DNA of 64,000 bases, from NCBI RefSeq assembly GCF_038562635.1, contig NZ_JBCFBO010000001.1, positions 1,590,643 to 1,654,642 on the forward strand, in the 5' to 3' direction. Under the pieces are notes generated by a model. The model searched no databases. It was not told the origin of the DNA and saw only the letters and a list, made by a program, of their open reading frames with translations. Positions within the stretch are counted from its first letter, which is position 1. The number at the start of each line of letters is the position of its first letter. Positions 36,748 to 44,545 of this stretch are shown here, piece by piece. The position numbers and the translations under genes were made by a program. The DNA comes from Methanobacterium sp. (GTDB taxonomy: Archaea > Methanobacteriota > Methanobacteria > Methanobacteriales > Methanobacteriaceae).

Positions 36748-36837
36748 ATGTTATTAGTTGTAATTAAGATCATAATAATCAAAATCTTAATCCTCAAAGC
36801 CGCATTATTCCCACACTTCCTCTGCGGATGGTTCTAA
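36748..36837 (+). CDS. Hydrophobic 29-residue peptide, copy 4
   Basis: MLLVVIKIIIIKILILKAAL followed by FPHFLCGWF. It differs from copies 2 and 3 at two residues (Tyr5 to Val, Phe19 to Ala). Preceded by CGGAGGTGAACCGT. It follows copy 3 without the leader hairpin or TATA region. Confidence 0.75.
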   Translation: MLLVVIKIIIIKILILKAALFPHFLCGWF

Positions 36838-37130
36838 GCTGCCCAATCTCTCAATATTACTAACTTAGCCCCTTAATTGTTCTAAACTCTCAAAACTCTT
36901 TTCTACGCATATTAGCCTTAAATGGTCTTAATCACTGGTATAAGCACAATTTATACACTAAAATCAAAAATTGCTTAAAATACTAATTAAACCTTAATGG
37001 TTTTAACTAATATCATGGGATTTAAATTTTCCCCATTTACTTTTTATTTTCAAATAGAAGTTCCATTACTGTTTTAAATTAATTGTTAATTTTACAAATA
37101 AAATTAAGTTTTAGAAAATATTATAAAATT
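36838..37130. other. Spacer with remnant of the peptide-unit 3' flank
   Basis: Near 36930-36985 the sequence resembles the region after peptide copy 2 (TATAAGCACAATTTA, then AAAATCAAAAATTGCTT), which suggests a lost copy. No coding frame with a ribosome binding site. Confidence 0.45.
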
Positions 37131-37290
37131 TCTAGCCTTTTATACAACCTTAAAAAGGATTAATACTCAACGTTTTTAAGTTAATTTATAATTTAATACT
37201 AATAGAAACTTTTTTATTATATTATTAACATAACACCCCGTAACACAGGGCCAAAATCTGTGTTTAAATACACACGTGGAGGTGTAATAT
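37131..37290 (+). promoter_or_regulatory. Shared promoter/leader type 4
   Basis: TAATACTAATAGAAACTTTT with TTATTATA at the TATA position, then the hairpin AACACAG/CTGTGTT (37242-37248, 37258-37264), then GGAGGTGTAATAT before ATG 37291. Same layout as leaders 1-3 but with a different stem sequence. Confidence 0.6.
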
Positions 37291-37626
37291 ATGAAAAAAG
37301 AACTAGGCATTCTCCTGCTGATCTTTATAGCAACAGTAGGACTCTCAAGTGCAGCATCAGCACAACCTATTGCTCAAACTGCACAGGGACCAAGTACATA
37401 CGGACATGGAGGCCATGGAACTTATTACTGGCATTGGACTATAATTAGAAGATTCGTTATATATTCCCCACTCAGCCTTACAAGGATTAGACATATATTT
37501 CCGCCACCTATTTACAGAGTTACAGCTACGTACATAGGCAATCACAGATGGGTTGCAACTGTATGGAGAAGAACTTACGGTCCATACTACAGAGGAACAA
37601 TGCGCAGCCCAATAATGCGCAGATAG
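37291..37626 (+). CDS. Secreted His/Tyr/Arg-rich small protein
   Basis: 111 residues. Residues 1-24 are a signal peptide with the likely cleavage after SSAASA, before QPIAQTAQ. The mature part begins with a Gly/His/Tyr tract (TYGHGGHGTYYWHW) and continues with 'YRVTATYIGNHRWVATVWRR' and an Arg-rich C-terminus; it has no cysteine and is strongly basic. The gene at 38192-38494 is a paralogue. Its basic charge would suit binding to pseudomurein or other anionic cell-wall parts, but that is a guess. Confidence 0.8.
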   Translation: MKKELGILLLIFIATVGLSSAASAQPIAQTAQGPSTYGHGGHGTYYWHWTIIRRFVIYSPLSLTRIRHIFPPPIYRVTATYIGNHRWVATVWRRTYGPYYRGTMRSPIMRR

Positions 37627-37653
37627 ACTAAAATATCCAGTTGAAGGATTAAA

Positions 37654-37674
37654 GGGGTACCAATTTCGTACCCC
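37654..37674 (+). terminator. 3' hairpin after the first secreted protein
   Basis: GGGGTAC-N7-GTACCCC, 28 bases after the stop codon. The paralogue has the matching hairpin with a compensatory base change (38514-38537). Confidence 0.6.
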
Positions 37675-38040
37675 TCATAATATATGGCCTATTTTTCAAT
37701 TAAAATACTAATTTTAAAAAATAATTTTATTAAAAATACCATCTGCACTTTTTTTAAATGTATAAACAATGAAATGTGCTACTAGTTCAACTGAGTTTTT
37801 TATATTTCAGATAAACATATCTTAAAAATTATTGCCTAAAAGCAGAATTACTCTTTAATCAACAGATTTTCATATTTAAAAGTCAAAATCTATTAAATTA
37901 CTATTTTTTCCCCTTAACTCAATCTCTATTTTTCAAAAAGTAACCAATTACTTATTATTTTTAAGCCAGTTGTTTATTTCACAAAATAGGTATTCATTAT
38001 TTAAATAATATGATTTTTCTAATATTTTTTTCCTTTATTT
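37675..38040. other. AT-rich spacer
   Basis: No supported gene. The right end holds the upstream box of the next shared promoter. Confidence 0.4.
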
Positions 38041-38191
38041 TTTCAAAATCGGCAAATCATTGCTAAACATTTTTCATTCAAATTACATTATTAATACTAA
38101 TAGAAACTTTTTTATTACATAGTTGATATAGTATCATCACAACACGACTTAAAAAATCCGTGTTAATTATATGCGTATGGAGGTGTAATAT
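38041..38191 (+). promoter_or_regulatory. Shared promoter/leader type 5
   Basis: Upstream box AAATCATTGCTAAACATTTT (about 38053-38072), then ATACTAATAGAAACTTTTTT and ATTACAT, the hairpin AACACG/CGTGTT (38141-38146, 38159-38164), and GGAGGTGTAATAT. Compared with leader 4 the sixth stem pair is G-C instead of A-T. Confidence 0.65.
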
Positions 38192-38494
38192 ATGAAAAAA
38201 GAACTAGTCGTTCTTCTACTGATTTTTATAGCAACAGTAGGACTTTCAAGTGCCGCATCAGCACAACCAGTTACACAAACTGCACGAAGCCCATCCACAT
38301 ACGGCCATGGAGGCCATGGAACTTATTATTATGGCCATTGGGTTGTATTTAGAAGATTTGTTGTAGCTTCACCATTTGCAGTTAACAGTATTCGACACAG
38401 ATACCATTCACCTATGTTTAGGGTTACAGCCAGATATATAGGACATCACAGATGGATTGCAACTGTTTGGAGAAGAGGTTATTTCCGCAGATAG
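38192..38494 (+). CDS. Secreted His/Tyr/Arg-rich small protein, paralogue
   Basis: 100 residues. The signal peptide is nearly identical to that of the previous gene (MKKELVVLLLIFIATVGLSS, cleavage after ASA). The mature protein has YGHGGHGTYYYGHW, then 'FRVTARYIGHHRWIATVWRR' and ends with YFRR; it lacks the last 14 residues of its paralogue. No cysteine. Same leader and 3' hairpin design. Confidence 0.8.
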   Translation: MKKELVVLLLIFIATVGLSSAASAQPVTQTARSPSTYGHGGHGTYYYGHWVVFRRFVVASPFAVNSIRHRYHSPMFRVTARYIGHHRWIATVWRRGYFRR

Positions 38495-38513
38495 CCTAAA
38501 ATTAATATAACAA

Positions 38514-38550
38514 GGGGTATTAATTTTTCTATACCCCACTCTCCCTTTTT
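38514..38550 (+). terminator. 3' hairpin and T-run after the second secreted protein
   Basis: GGGGTAT/ATACCCC (38514-38520, 38531-38537), then CCCTTTTT ending at 38550. Differs from the sister hairpin by a paired change (C-G to T-A). Confidence 0.6.
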
Positions 38551-38853
38551 ACAAATATTATTTTTAATTTGAATTAATTTACAATTAACTGGTTCTTATT
38601 TAAAAATTAAAATTTACAATAACATTTCATCACATTGACAATTTCCATTTTAGTATTATATATTCCATTAAACACACCAATTAATGTTTACAAAGCCCTA
38701 CTAATTTTTTAAAATTATCTCTAAATTAAAATCCCCTAAAACTAGTTTATCTCATTTTTAAACTGATTTTTGAAAAAATATTTTTATCAAATGTAATACT
38801 TATAAATTTATATTTATTATTAAAGATAAATTAGATATTAACTGGTGAGTTTT
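38551..38853. other. AT-rich intergenic region with promoter for the next operon
   Basis: No gene seen. TATA-like sequence AATACTTATAAATTTATATT lies about 38792-38812, suited to the gene starting at 38854. Confidence 0.45.
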
Positions 38854-40194
38854 ATGGATAACGATATAGAAAAAAGATGGTGGGTATTTCCGAGGTTTAA
38901 AATAGAATTAATGGTTTCAGGATTAGATTTACCTGTTAATCTAGCATTTGTCCCCAATCCAACAGATGACACCAATGAACCTCTTTTGTATGTTACAGAA
39001 CTTTATGGACAAATTAAAGCCATAACAAATGATTGGAAAGTTCATACATATGCAGAAAATCTGTTAAATTATGAAGCAAATCATGAATTTCCAGGAACAG
39101 GAGAATCAGGAGTTACTGGGATTTGTGTTGAACCCCAAACCGGCGATTTATTCATAACAATGCTCTATGAAGAGAATGGAGAACCCAAAAATAAATTAAT
39201 AAGAACCAAAAGTAAAAATGGGCTGAAAATAGATTCTACAGAAACACTTCTGGATAATATACCTTCTATTAAAGCTGCACATCAAATTCAAGCTGTTACT
39301 GTTGGATTTGACGGTAAATTATATGTAAACCTTGGAGAAGGAATGGTTCACCCAGAAGTTGCTCAGGATGACAACGAGCTAAGGGGTAAAGTTCTCAGGA
39401 TGAATTTAGATGGCAGTATTCCAGAAGATAACCCTGATCCGGATAGTTTAGTGTATGCTAAAGGTTTTCGAAATCCTTTCGGTGCTACATGGCGTAAAAG
39501 TGATAAATCTCTTTATATTTCCGACAATGGACCTGCCTATGATGACAGAATTGCAAAGGTAGAAGCAGGAAAAAATTACGGCTGGCCACAGAGCATGCGT
39601 AAAAACAGCTTATTCTGGTGGCATTTTACTCATGGACCTACGGCACTTGCATTTATGCAGAATGATGAATTTCCTTTTGACTTTGAAGATGAACTATTTG
39701 TAGCTCTTTTTGGTGGATCATATGTAAAAGGTGAATCCATAAAAGGTAAGAAAATTGTAAAAATGAAACTTAATGAGGATGCTACCGCAGTTAAATCCTA
39801 CGATGAATTTGTAAGATACATAGGTGAAGGCGCGGCAAGCCCATGTGGATTAGCCTTCGGACCTGGAGGATTATACTTCACAGACTTACATGGTGAAGAA
39901 AACGGATTTGCAAGGGCTTCCAGCGGGAACATATACAGAGTCACTTCCATAATAAAAGGAGAAGGGGAAATAATAGTTCCATATACTAAAGAAAATGCAG
40001 CTAAATGCCTTTGCCCTGGATGTCCAACTCTTAATGAATGTATGAGGAATAGAAATCAACGTCTTTTCTGTGCTGGGGGGAAAACTGAATGTGAACTTGA
40101 GAGAAAAGGTTGTCTTTGCGGTGAATGTCCCATTGAAAGCCAGTATGGATTAACTGACTTTTACTACTGCGATGAAGGGGCTGCTAAAAAGTAG
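38854..40194 (+). CDS. Glucose/sorbosone dehydrogenase-like propeller fused to DUF2769
   Basis: 446 residues from ATG 38854 after GGTGAGTTTT. Residues about 1-375 match the GSDH beta-propeller family: 'LYVTELYGQIKAI', 'KLYVNLGEGMVHPEVAQDD', 'LRGKVLRMNLDGSIPEDNPD', 'YAKGFRNPFGATWRK', 'SPCGLAFGPGGLYFTDLHG'. Bacterial relatives are secreted PQQ enzymes; this one has no signal peptide, and PQQ synthesis is not expected here. Residues about 385-446 are a Cys-rich DUF2769 domain (CLCPGCP, FCAGGKTEC, GCLCGECP, FYYC) like the free protein encoded next. Substrate and cofactor unknown. Confidence 0.82.
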   Translation: MDNDIEKRWWVFPRFKIELMVSGLDLPVNLAFVPNPTDDTNEPLLYVTELYGQIKAITNDWKVHTYAENLLNYEANHEFPGTGESGVTGICVEPQTGDLFITMLYEENGEPKNKLIRTKSKNGLKIDSTETLLDNIPSIKAAHQIQAVTVGFDGKLYVNLGEGMVHPEVAQDDNELRGKVLRMNLDGSIPEDNPDPDSLVYAKGFRNPFGATWRKSDKSLYISDNGPAYDDRIAKVEAGKNYGWPQSMRKNSLFWWHFTHGPTALAFMQNDEFPFDFEDELFVALFGGSYVKGESIKGKKIVKMKLNEDATAVKSYDEFVRYIGEGAASPCGLAFGPGGLYFTDLHGEENGFARASSGNIYRVTSIIKGEGEIIVPYTKENAAKCLCPGCPTLNECMRNRNQRLFCAGGKTECELERKGCLCGECPIESQYGLTDFYYCDEGAAKK

Positions 40195-40230
40195 ATTTCC
40201 AATTTATTTTATAAATTAATAGGTGATTAA

Positions 40231-40467
40231 ATGGCAGAAGAAAAAATTGTTGATGATACCAAAGAAAATACTGAATTATGCCTTTGTCCAGGATGTCCAA
40301 CTCATAATGAGTGTATGAAAGACAATACTGAACGAATATTCTGTTCAAGAGGGAAAACCAATTGTGATCTTGAAAAAAGAGGATGTCTTTGTGGTACATG
40401 TCCCGTTGAAAGAAACTATGGATTAAATGACTTTTACTACTGCACAGAAGGAGCTGCTAAAAAGTAA
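40231..40467 (+). CDS. Free-standing DUF2769 Cys-rich protein
   Basis: 78 residues with nine cysteines in the pattern CLCPGCP, C, FCSRGKTNC, GCLCGTCP, FYYC. It matches the C-terminal domain of the preceding protein along most of its length, down to the ending GAAKK, and the DNA is also alike, so one arose from the other by tandem duplication. The Cys pattern suggests metal or cluster binding. ATG 40231 after AGGTGATTAA. Confidence 0.85.
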   Translation: MAEEKIVDDTKENTELCLCPGCPTHNECMKDNTERIFCSRGKTNCDLEKRGCLCGTCPVERNYGLNDFYYCTEGAAKK

Positions 40468-40491
40468 ATATTGGATTATCCTGGTGATTGC

Positions 40492-42342
40492 TTGGACACT
40501 ATAACTTCTGTAAAAGGAATATCCTCTTTTTCTAAACTGGAAAAATCCCAAGGCCATTCATTAAAAGAAAAGTATAATACGCCCCTATCTCAAATGAAGG
40601 AGATTATAAAAGAATCTAGCAAAGCTGACAATTTGCAAAATGTTCATTGTCATGATGTCCTTATTATAGGCGGGGGGTTAACAGGGCTTCGAGCATCTTT
40701 ACAGGTCTCAAATGCAGGAATTAATGTGGCTGTGGTTACAAAGGTCCATCCACTTCGATCCCATTCTGTTGCAGCCCAAGGTGGAATGAACGCTTCTCTT
40801 GGTAATGTTCCTGGTGAAGGAGGTAGCATTGACAGCTGGGAAGCACATGCTTATGATACTGTGAAAGGATCAGACTATTTAGCAGATCAGGATGCAGTTG
40901 CACGCATGTGCCGTGAAGCTCCTGCAACAGTAATCGAACTGGAACATATGGGAACCGTGTGGTCTAGGCTGAAAAATGGAAAAATTGCCCAGCGTCCTTT
41001 TGGGGGTGCAGGGTTTCCAAGGACGTGCTATGCAGCAGATCGTACAGGACACAACGTACTTCATACACTATATGAACAGGTTACATGGCGAAACATACCA
41101 ATCTATGAAGAATTTTTTGTTACTTCGCTGGTACATGACAGCGGGCGGTGCATTGGATGCACTGCAATTGAAATCATGACTGGAAAGGTTCATGGATTTG
41201 TTGCAAAGGCAGTTCTCATAGCAACTGGAGGATTTGGTAGGATATTCAATAAATCAACAAATGCCCTCATCAACACCGGTGATGGACAGGCACTTGCACT
41301 CATGGCAGGCGTACAACTTAAAGATATGGAATTTGTTCAATTTCACCCCACAACCCTCTATGGAACTAACATTTTGATAAGTGAAGCGGCCCGTGGCGAA
41401 GGTGGAATTATTGTTAATAAAGATGGAGAGCGGTTCATGGAACGTTATGCCCCTAATTCACTAGATCTAGCTCCACGTGACGTCGTGGCCCGTGCTATGA
41501 TTCAAGAAATTTCAGAAGGAAACGCTTATGATGGAGATTACTTCCATCTTGATCTCAGGCACATTGGTGCCAACCTCCTTATGGAAAGATTACCCGGAAT
41601 ACGGCAGATTGCTATGGATTTTGCAGGTGTAGACCCTATTAAAGATCTAATACCGGTTCAGCCAGGGCAGCACTATTCCATGGGAGGAATAGATGTAGAT
41701 ATTAACGGAGCAACGTCTCTTCTAGGGCTTTACGCTGGAGGAGAATGCGCATGTATTAGTGTTCATGGTGCAAACCGGCTCGGTGGAAATTCTCTCCTGG
41801 AAACCGTAGTGTTTGGACGTCTGACTGCAGATAAAATTATTGAAGATATTTCCAATATCCCCGAGCCAGATTCCAGACCAGTTCAATCTGCTATGCAGAA
41901 AATTGATGCAAGAATTAATCATATACTTAAAAAAGATAATGGAAAACATCTCTTTAGCTTGATGGATGATATGGCCCAGACAATGTTCGATAAATTTGGC
42001 ATATTTCGCGACAGTAAAACCATGAAAGACGGGCTTTTAGAAATTAAAAACATGCAGAATGAAATTTCTCATGTCTCAATTGATAATAAAGATCGTGCCG
42101 TAAATCAAGCGCTTATACGGTTTTTTGAGCTTGAATTTATGCTTCATCTTGCCGAAGCAGTTGGAGTTGGTGCCCTTAAAAGAGAGGAGAGCCGCGGTTC
42201 TCATACCCGGACTGATTACCCATTACGCGATGATAATAACTTTTTGAAACATACTATTGTATCCTTTCACAATGGCAAAATGGAAATTTCTTATAAACCC
42301 GTTAAATTAGGCATGTTTAAACCAAAGGAGCGTGTTTATTAA
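40492..42342 (+). CDS. Fumarate reductase/succinate dehydrogenase flavoprotein subunit, TTG start
   Basis: 616 residues from TTG 40492, which follows GGTGATTGC at the spacing used throughout this window; an upstream TTG at 40471 lacks such a site. FAD domain: DVLIIGGGLTGLRASLQVS; the covalent-flavin type segment LRSHSVAAQGGMNASLG; active-site blocks QFHPTTLYG, GEGGIIVNKDGERFMERY, 'GGECACISVHGANRLGGNSL' and the late 'ESRGSHTRTDYP'. Similar to TfrA, the thiol:fumarate reductase subunit that supplies succinate for 2-oxoglutarate in Methanobacteriales. About 70 N-terminal residues precede the FAD motif, which is unusually long. Confidence 0.88.
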   Translation: MDTITSVKGISSFSKLEKSQGHSLKEKYNTPLSQMKEIIKESSKADNLQNVHCHDVLIIGGGLTGLRASLQVSNAGINVAVVTKVHPLRSHSVAAQGGMNASLGNVPGEGGSIDSWEAHAYDTVKGSDYLADQDAVARMCREAPATVIELEHMGTVWSRLKNGKIAQRPFGGAGFPRTCYAADRTGHNVLHTLYEQVTWRNIPIYEEFFVTSLVHDSGRCIGCTAIEIMTGKVHGFVAKAVLIATGGFGRIFNKSTNALINTGDGQALALMAGVQLKDMEFVQFHPTTLYGTNILISEAARGEGGIIVNKDGERFMERYAPNSLDLAPRDVVARAMIQEISEGNAYDGDYFHLDLRHIGANLLMERLPGIRQIAMDFAGVDPIKDLIPVQPGQHYSMGGIDVDINGATSLLGLYAGGECACISVHGANRLGGNSLLETVVFGRLTADKIIEDISNIPEPDSRPVQSAMQKIDARINHILKKDNGKHLFSLMDDMAQTMFDKFGIFRDSKTMKDGLLEIKNMQNEISHVSIDNKDRAVNQALIRFFELEFMLHLAEAVGVGALKREESRGSHTRTDYPLRDDNNFLKHTIVSFHNGKMEISYKPVKLGMFKPKERVY

Positions 42343-43115
42343 TGAAATTAAAAGTATACAGGCATAATAAAAAACTGGATTCTCACCACTATGCTACCTT
42401 CGAATTCAGACCAAAACCTGGGATGACCATATTGGAAGCTTTATTCCAAATCCAGAAGCAGTTTGATGATTCTCTTGCATTCCATTACTCGTGCAGGGGT
42501 GCAGTTTGCGGTACCTGTGCAATGCTCATTAACAAAGTTCCCCGGCTTGCATGCAGGACACAGTTAATGCCTCTCCTTAAAGGAGAACTTAAAATAAATC
42601 TCATTTCGTACCATGCAATTGAAGAGACAAACGTGCCATGGGATCCAGAAGAAGAGATTTTAATAGAACCACTTCCTCATTTACCAGTTATAAAAGATCT
42701 CATTGTTGACATGAGTACATTTTTCAAATACTACAAGTTTATTGAGCCTGTATTTAAACCAGCAAATCCTGCTCCTGAAAAAGAAAGGTTTATGGAACCT
42801 AATGCCCTAACGGAACTAGAACTGTACACAAACTGCATCCTCTGTGCAGCATGTTTCGGGGCATGTCCAGTGGATGGAAAAAATCCAGAATATTTGGGTC
42901 CTGCAGCCCTTGCCAAGCTCTATCGGTTTTATATTGATTCACGTGAATCAAATGGAAAAGAGAGACTTGAACTGGCGAATATTCCAAACGGGTGGTGGGC
43001 ATGTGAATTTTACGGAAATTGTACTCGAGTGTGCCCTAAAGGAGTGCCCCCAACTATCGGAATTGCAAAAGCCCGAAAAGAAATTGAAAATAAAGGAAAA
43101 TCTCAGGAGGACTGA
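42342..43115 (+). CDS. Fumarate reductase iron-sulfur subunit, short form
   Basis: 257 residues; the first base of its ATG is the last of the previous stop (TAATGA), so the two are translationally coupled. 2Fe-2S domain with CRGAVCGTC (Cys51, 56, 59) and Cys71; C-terminal clusters at CILCAACFGACP and CEFYGNCTRVCP. The Methanothermobacter partner TfrB is about 490 residues and has an HdrB-like CCG domain that takes electrons from CoM/CoB thiols. This protein stops before any such domain, so its electron donor must differ or lie elsewhere. No membrane-anchor gene is adjacent. Confidence 0.88.
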   Translation: MKLKVYRHNKKLDSHHYATFEFRPKPGMTILEALFQIQKQFDDSLAFHYSCRGAVCGTCAMLINKVPRLACRTQLMPLLKGELKINLISYHAIEETNVPWDPEEEILIEPLPHLPVIKDLIVDMSTFFKYYKFIEPVFKPANPAPEKERFMEPNALTELELYTNCILCAACFGACPVDGKNPEYLGPAALAKLYRFYIDSRESNGKERLELANIPNGWWACEFYGNCTRVCPKGVPPTIGIAKARKEIENKGKSQED

Positions 43116-43117
43116 GA

Positions 43118-44509
43118 ATGCGCCTGGAAAAAGATTCAATAGGCGAAAAAGAGATCCATGATGCTGTATATTACGGTATTCAAACGTTTAGAGCCATAGA
43201 AAATTTTCCAGTTAGCGGCAGACATGAGCGTCCGGAACTAATTAAAGCATACATACTGGTAAAAAAAGCGGCTGCCATCACCAATATGGAACTTGGAACC
43301 CTCGATAACGTGCGGGGAGAATCCATTGTAAAAGCTGCAGATGAAATTATCAGTGGAAAACTTGCTGATCAGTTCCCACTTGATATTTTCCAGGCAGGGG
43401 CCGGTACATCATTCAATATGAACATTAATGAAGTGCTCGCAAACCGTGCACTTGAAATTTTAGGGAAAAATCGAGGAGAATATGATTATTTAAGCCCTAA
43501 TGACCACGTTAATCAATCTCAGTCCAGTAATGACACTTTTCCCACAGCATCCCACATTGCCATTCTTTTTGATGCTGATATCCTCAACATAGCCCTGCTC
43601 AACCTTGCAAGTGCATTTAAACATAAAGGCAAAGAAATTTCATCTATTCCAAAATCGGGGCGGACACATCTTATGGATGCAGTATCTGTAACAGTTGGAG
43701 ACGAATTTATTGCATACGGCAGTGCAATTAAACGGGCTGCAGAAAGGATCCGTGAACGCAGAAATGATCTCCTTGAAGTTGCAATAGGAGGCACTGCAAC
43801 TGGAACTGGAGTGAATTCTCCACCATCTTACAGGGAGAAAGTAGTGGAAAAACTGGCTGAATTAGCCTCTCTTGATCTTATTCCTGCAAATGACAGTTTT
43901 GAAGCATTACAAAGCCGTTCCCAGATGGCGGCATTTTCAGGGGCGCTGCGAGAACTTGCCCTTGAACTGATTCGAATAGCAAATGACCTCCGCCTTATGG
44001 GATCAGGCCCTACATCAGGCTTAAATGAGATTATTTTACCACCTGTTCAGCCAGGATCATCTATTATGCCCGGAAAAGTTAATCCCGTTATGGCGGAATG
44101 TCTAAATATGATCTCATTCCAGATTATGGGGAATGATACAACAGTTTCACTTGCAGTTCAGGCAGGACAACTTGATCTGAATGTTATGACTCCTGTTATG
44201 ACTTCTAATATACTTGAATCTATATCCATGCTTAATAATTACCTTCCAGTCTTCCAGTCCAGCTGCATTGAAGGTATCCAGGTCAATGAAGAACAGTTAC
44301 AAATGGTTGCTGGAATGAACCCCATCCTTGCAACGCTCCTTTCACCCAAAATTGGATATTTACATGCTGCAGAACTTGCTGAAGAATCCATGAAAACAAA
44401 TCAACCCATTAAGGATCTTGTAATTGCAAAGGGAATTCTCTCTGAAGAAGAAGCAAACAGGTTGTTTGATCTTGAAACCATATCAAAAAACCGTTATCAA
44501 AATATATAG
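43118..44509 (+). CDS. Aspartate ammonia-lyase or class II fumarase
   Basis: 463 residues, two bases after the fumarate reductase B stop; GGAGGACTGAGA precedes the ATG. Superfamily signature GSSIMPGKVNPVMAE near residue 318; NDHVNQSQSSNDTFPTA and GRTHLMDAV also present. The start MRLEKDSIGEKEIHDAVYYG with QTFRAIENFP resembles aspartase (AspA) more than fumarase, while the SSNDTFPTA loop suits both. Either activity would hand fumarate to the reductase encoded just upstream. Aspartase is my preferred call. Confidence 0.8.
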   Translation: MRLEKDSIGEKEIHDAVYYGIQTFRAIENFPVSGRHERPELIKAYILVKKAAAITNMELGTLDNVRGESIVKAADEIISGKLADQFPLDIFQAGAGTSFNMNINEVLANRALEILGKNRGEYDYLSPNDHVNQSQSSNDTFPTASHIAILFDADILNIALLNLASAFKHKGKEISSIPKSGRTHLMDAVSVTVGDEFIAYGSAIKRAAERIRERRNDLLEVAIGGTATGTGVNSPPSYREKVVEKLAELASLDLIPANDSFEALQSRSQMAAFSGALRELALELIRIANDLRLMGSGPTSGLNEIILPPVQPGSSIMPGKVNPVMAECLNMISFQIMGNDTTVSLAVQAGQLDLNVMTPVMTSNILESISMLNNYLPVFQSSCIEGIQVNEEQLQMVAGMNPILATLLSPKIGYLHAAELAEESMKTNQPIKDLVIAKGILSEEEANRLFDLETISKNRYQNI

Positions 44510-44545
44510 TCATAAAACTTTCTATTACTAAGAAGGTGAGCTAAA

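Noticed and set aside
36138..36837. CRISPR or simple tandem repeat in the peptide array
   Set aside because: The repeated units are open reading frames with ribosome binding sites, and the intervals differ in length and sequence.
37357..37545. Minus-strand frame inside the secreted protein gene
   Set aside because: The plus-strand frame has a signal peptide, a strong ribosome binding site and a paralogue; the minus frame has none of these.
40184..40399. Minus-strand frame opposite the DUF2769 gene
   Set aside because: It overlaps a clear Cys-rich gene with a good ribosome binding site and shows no independent support.
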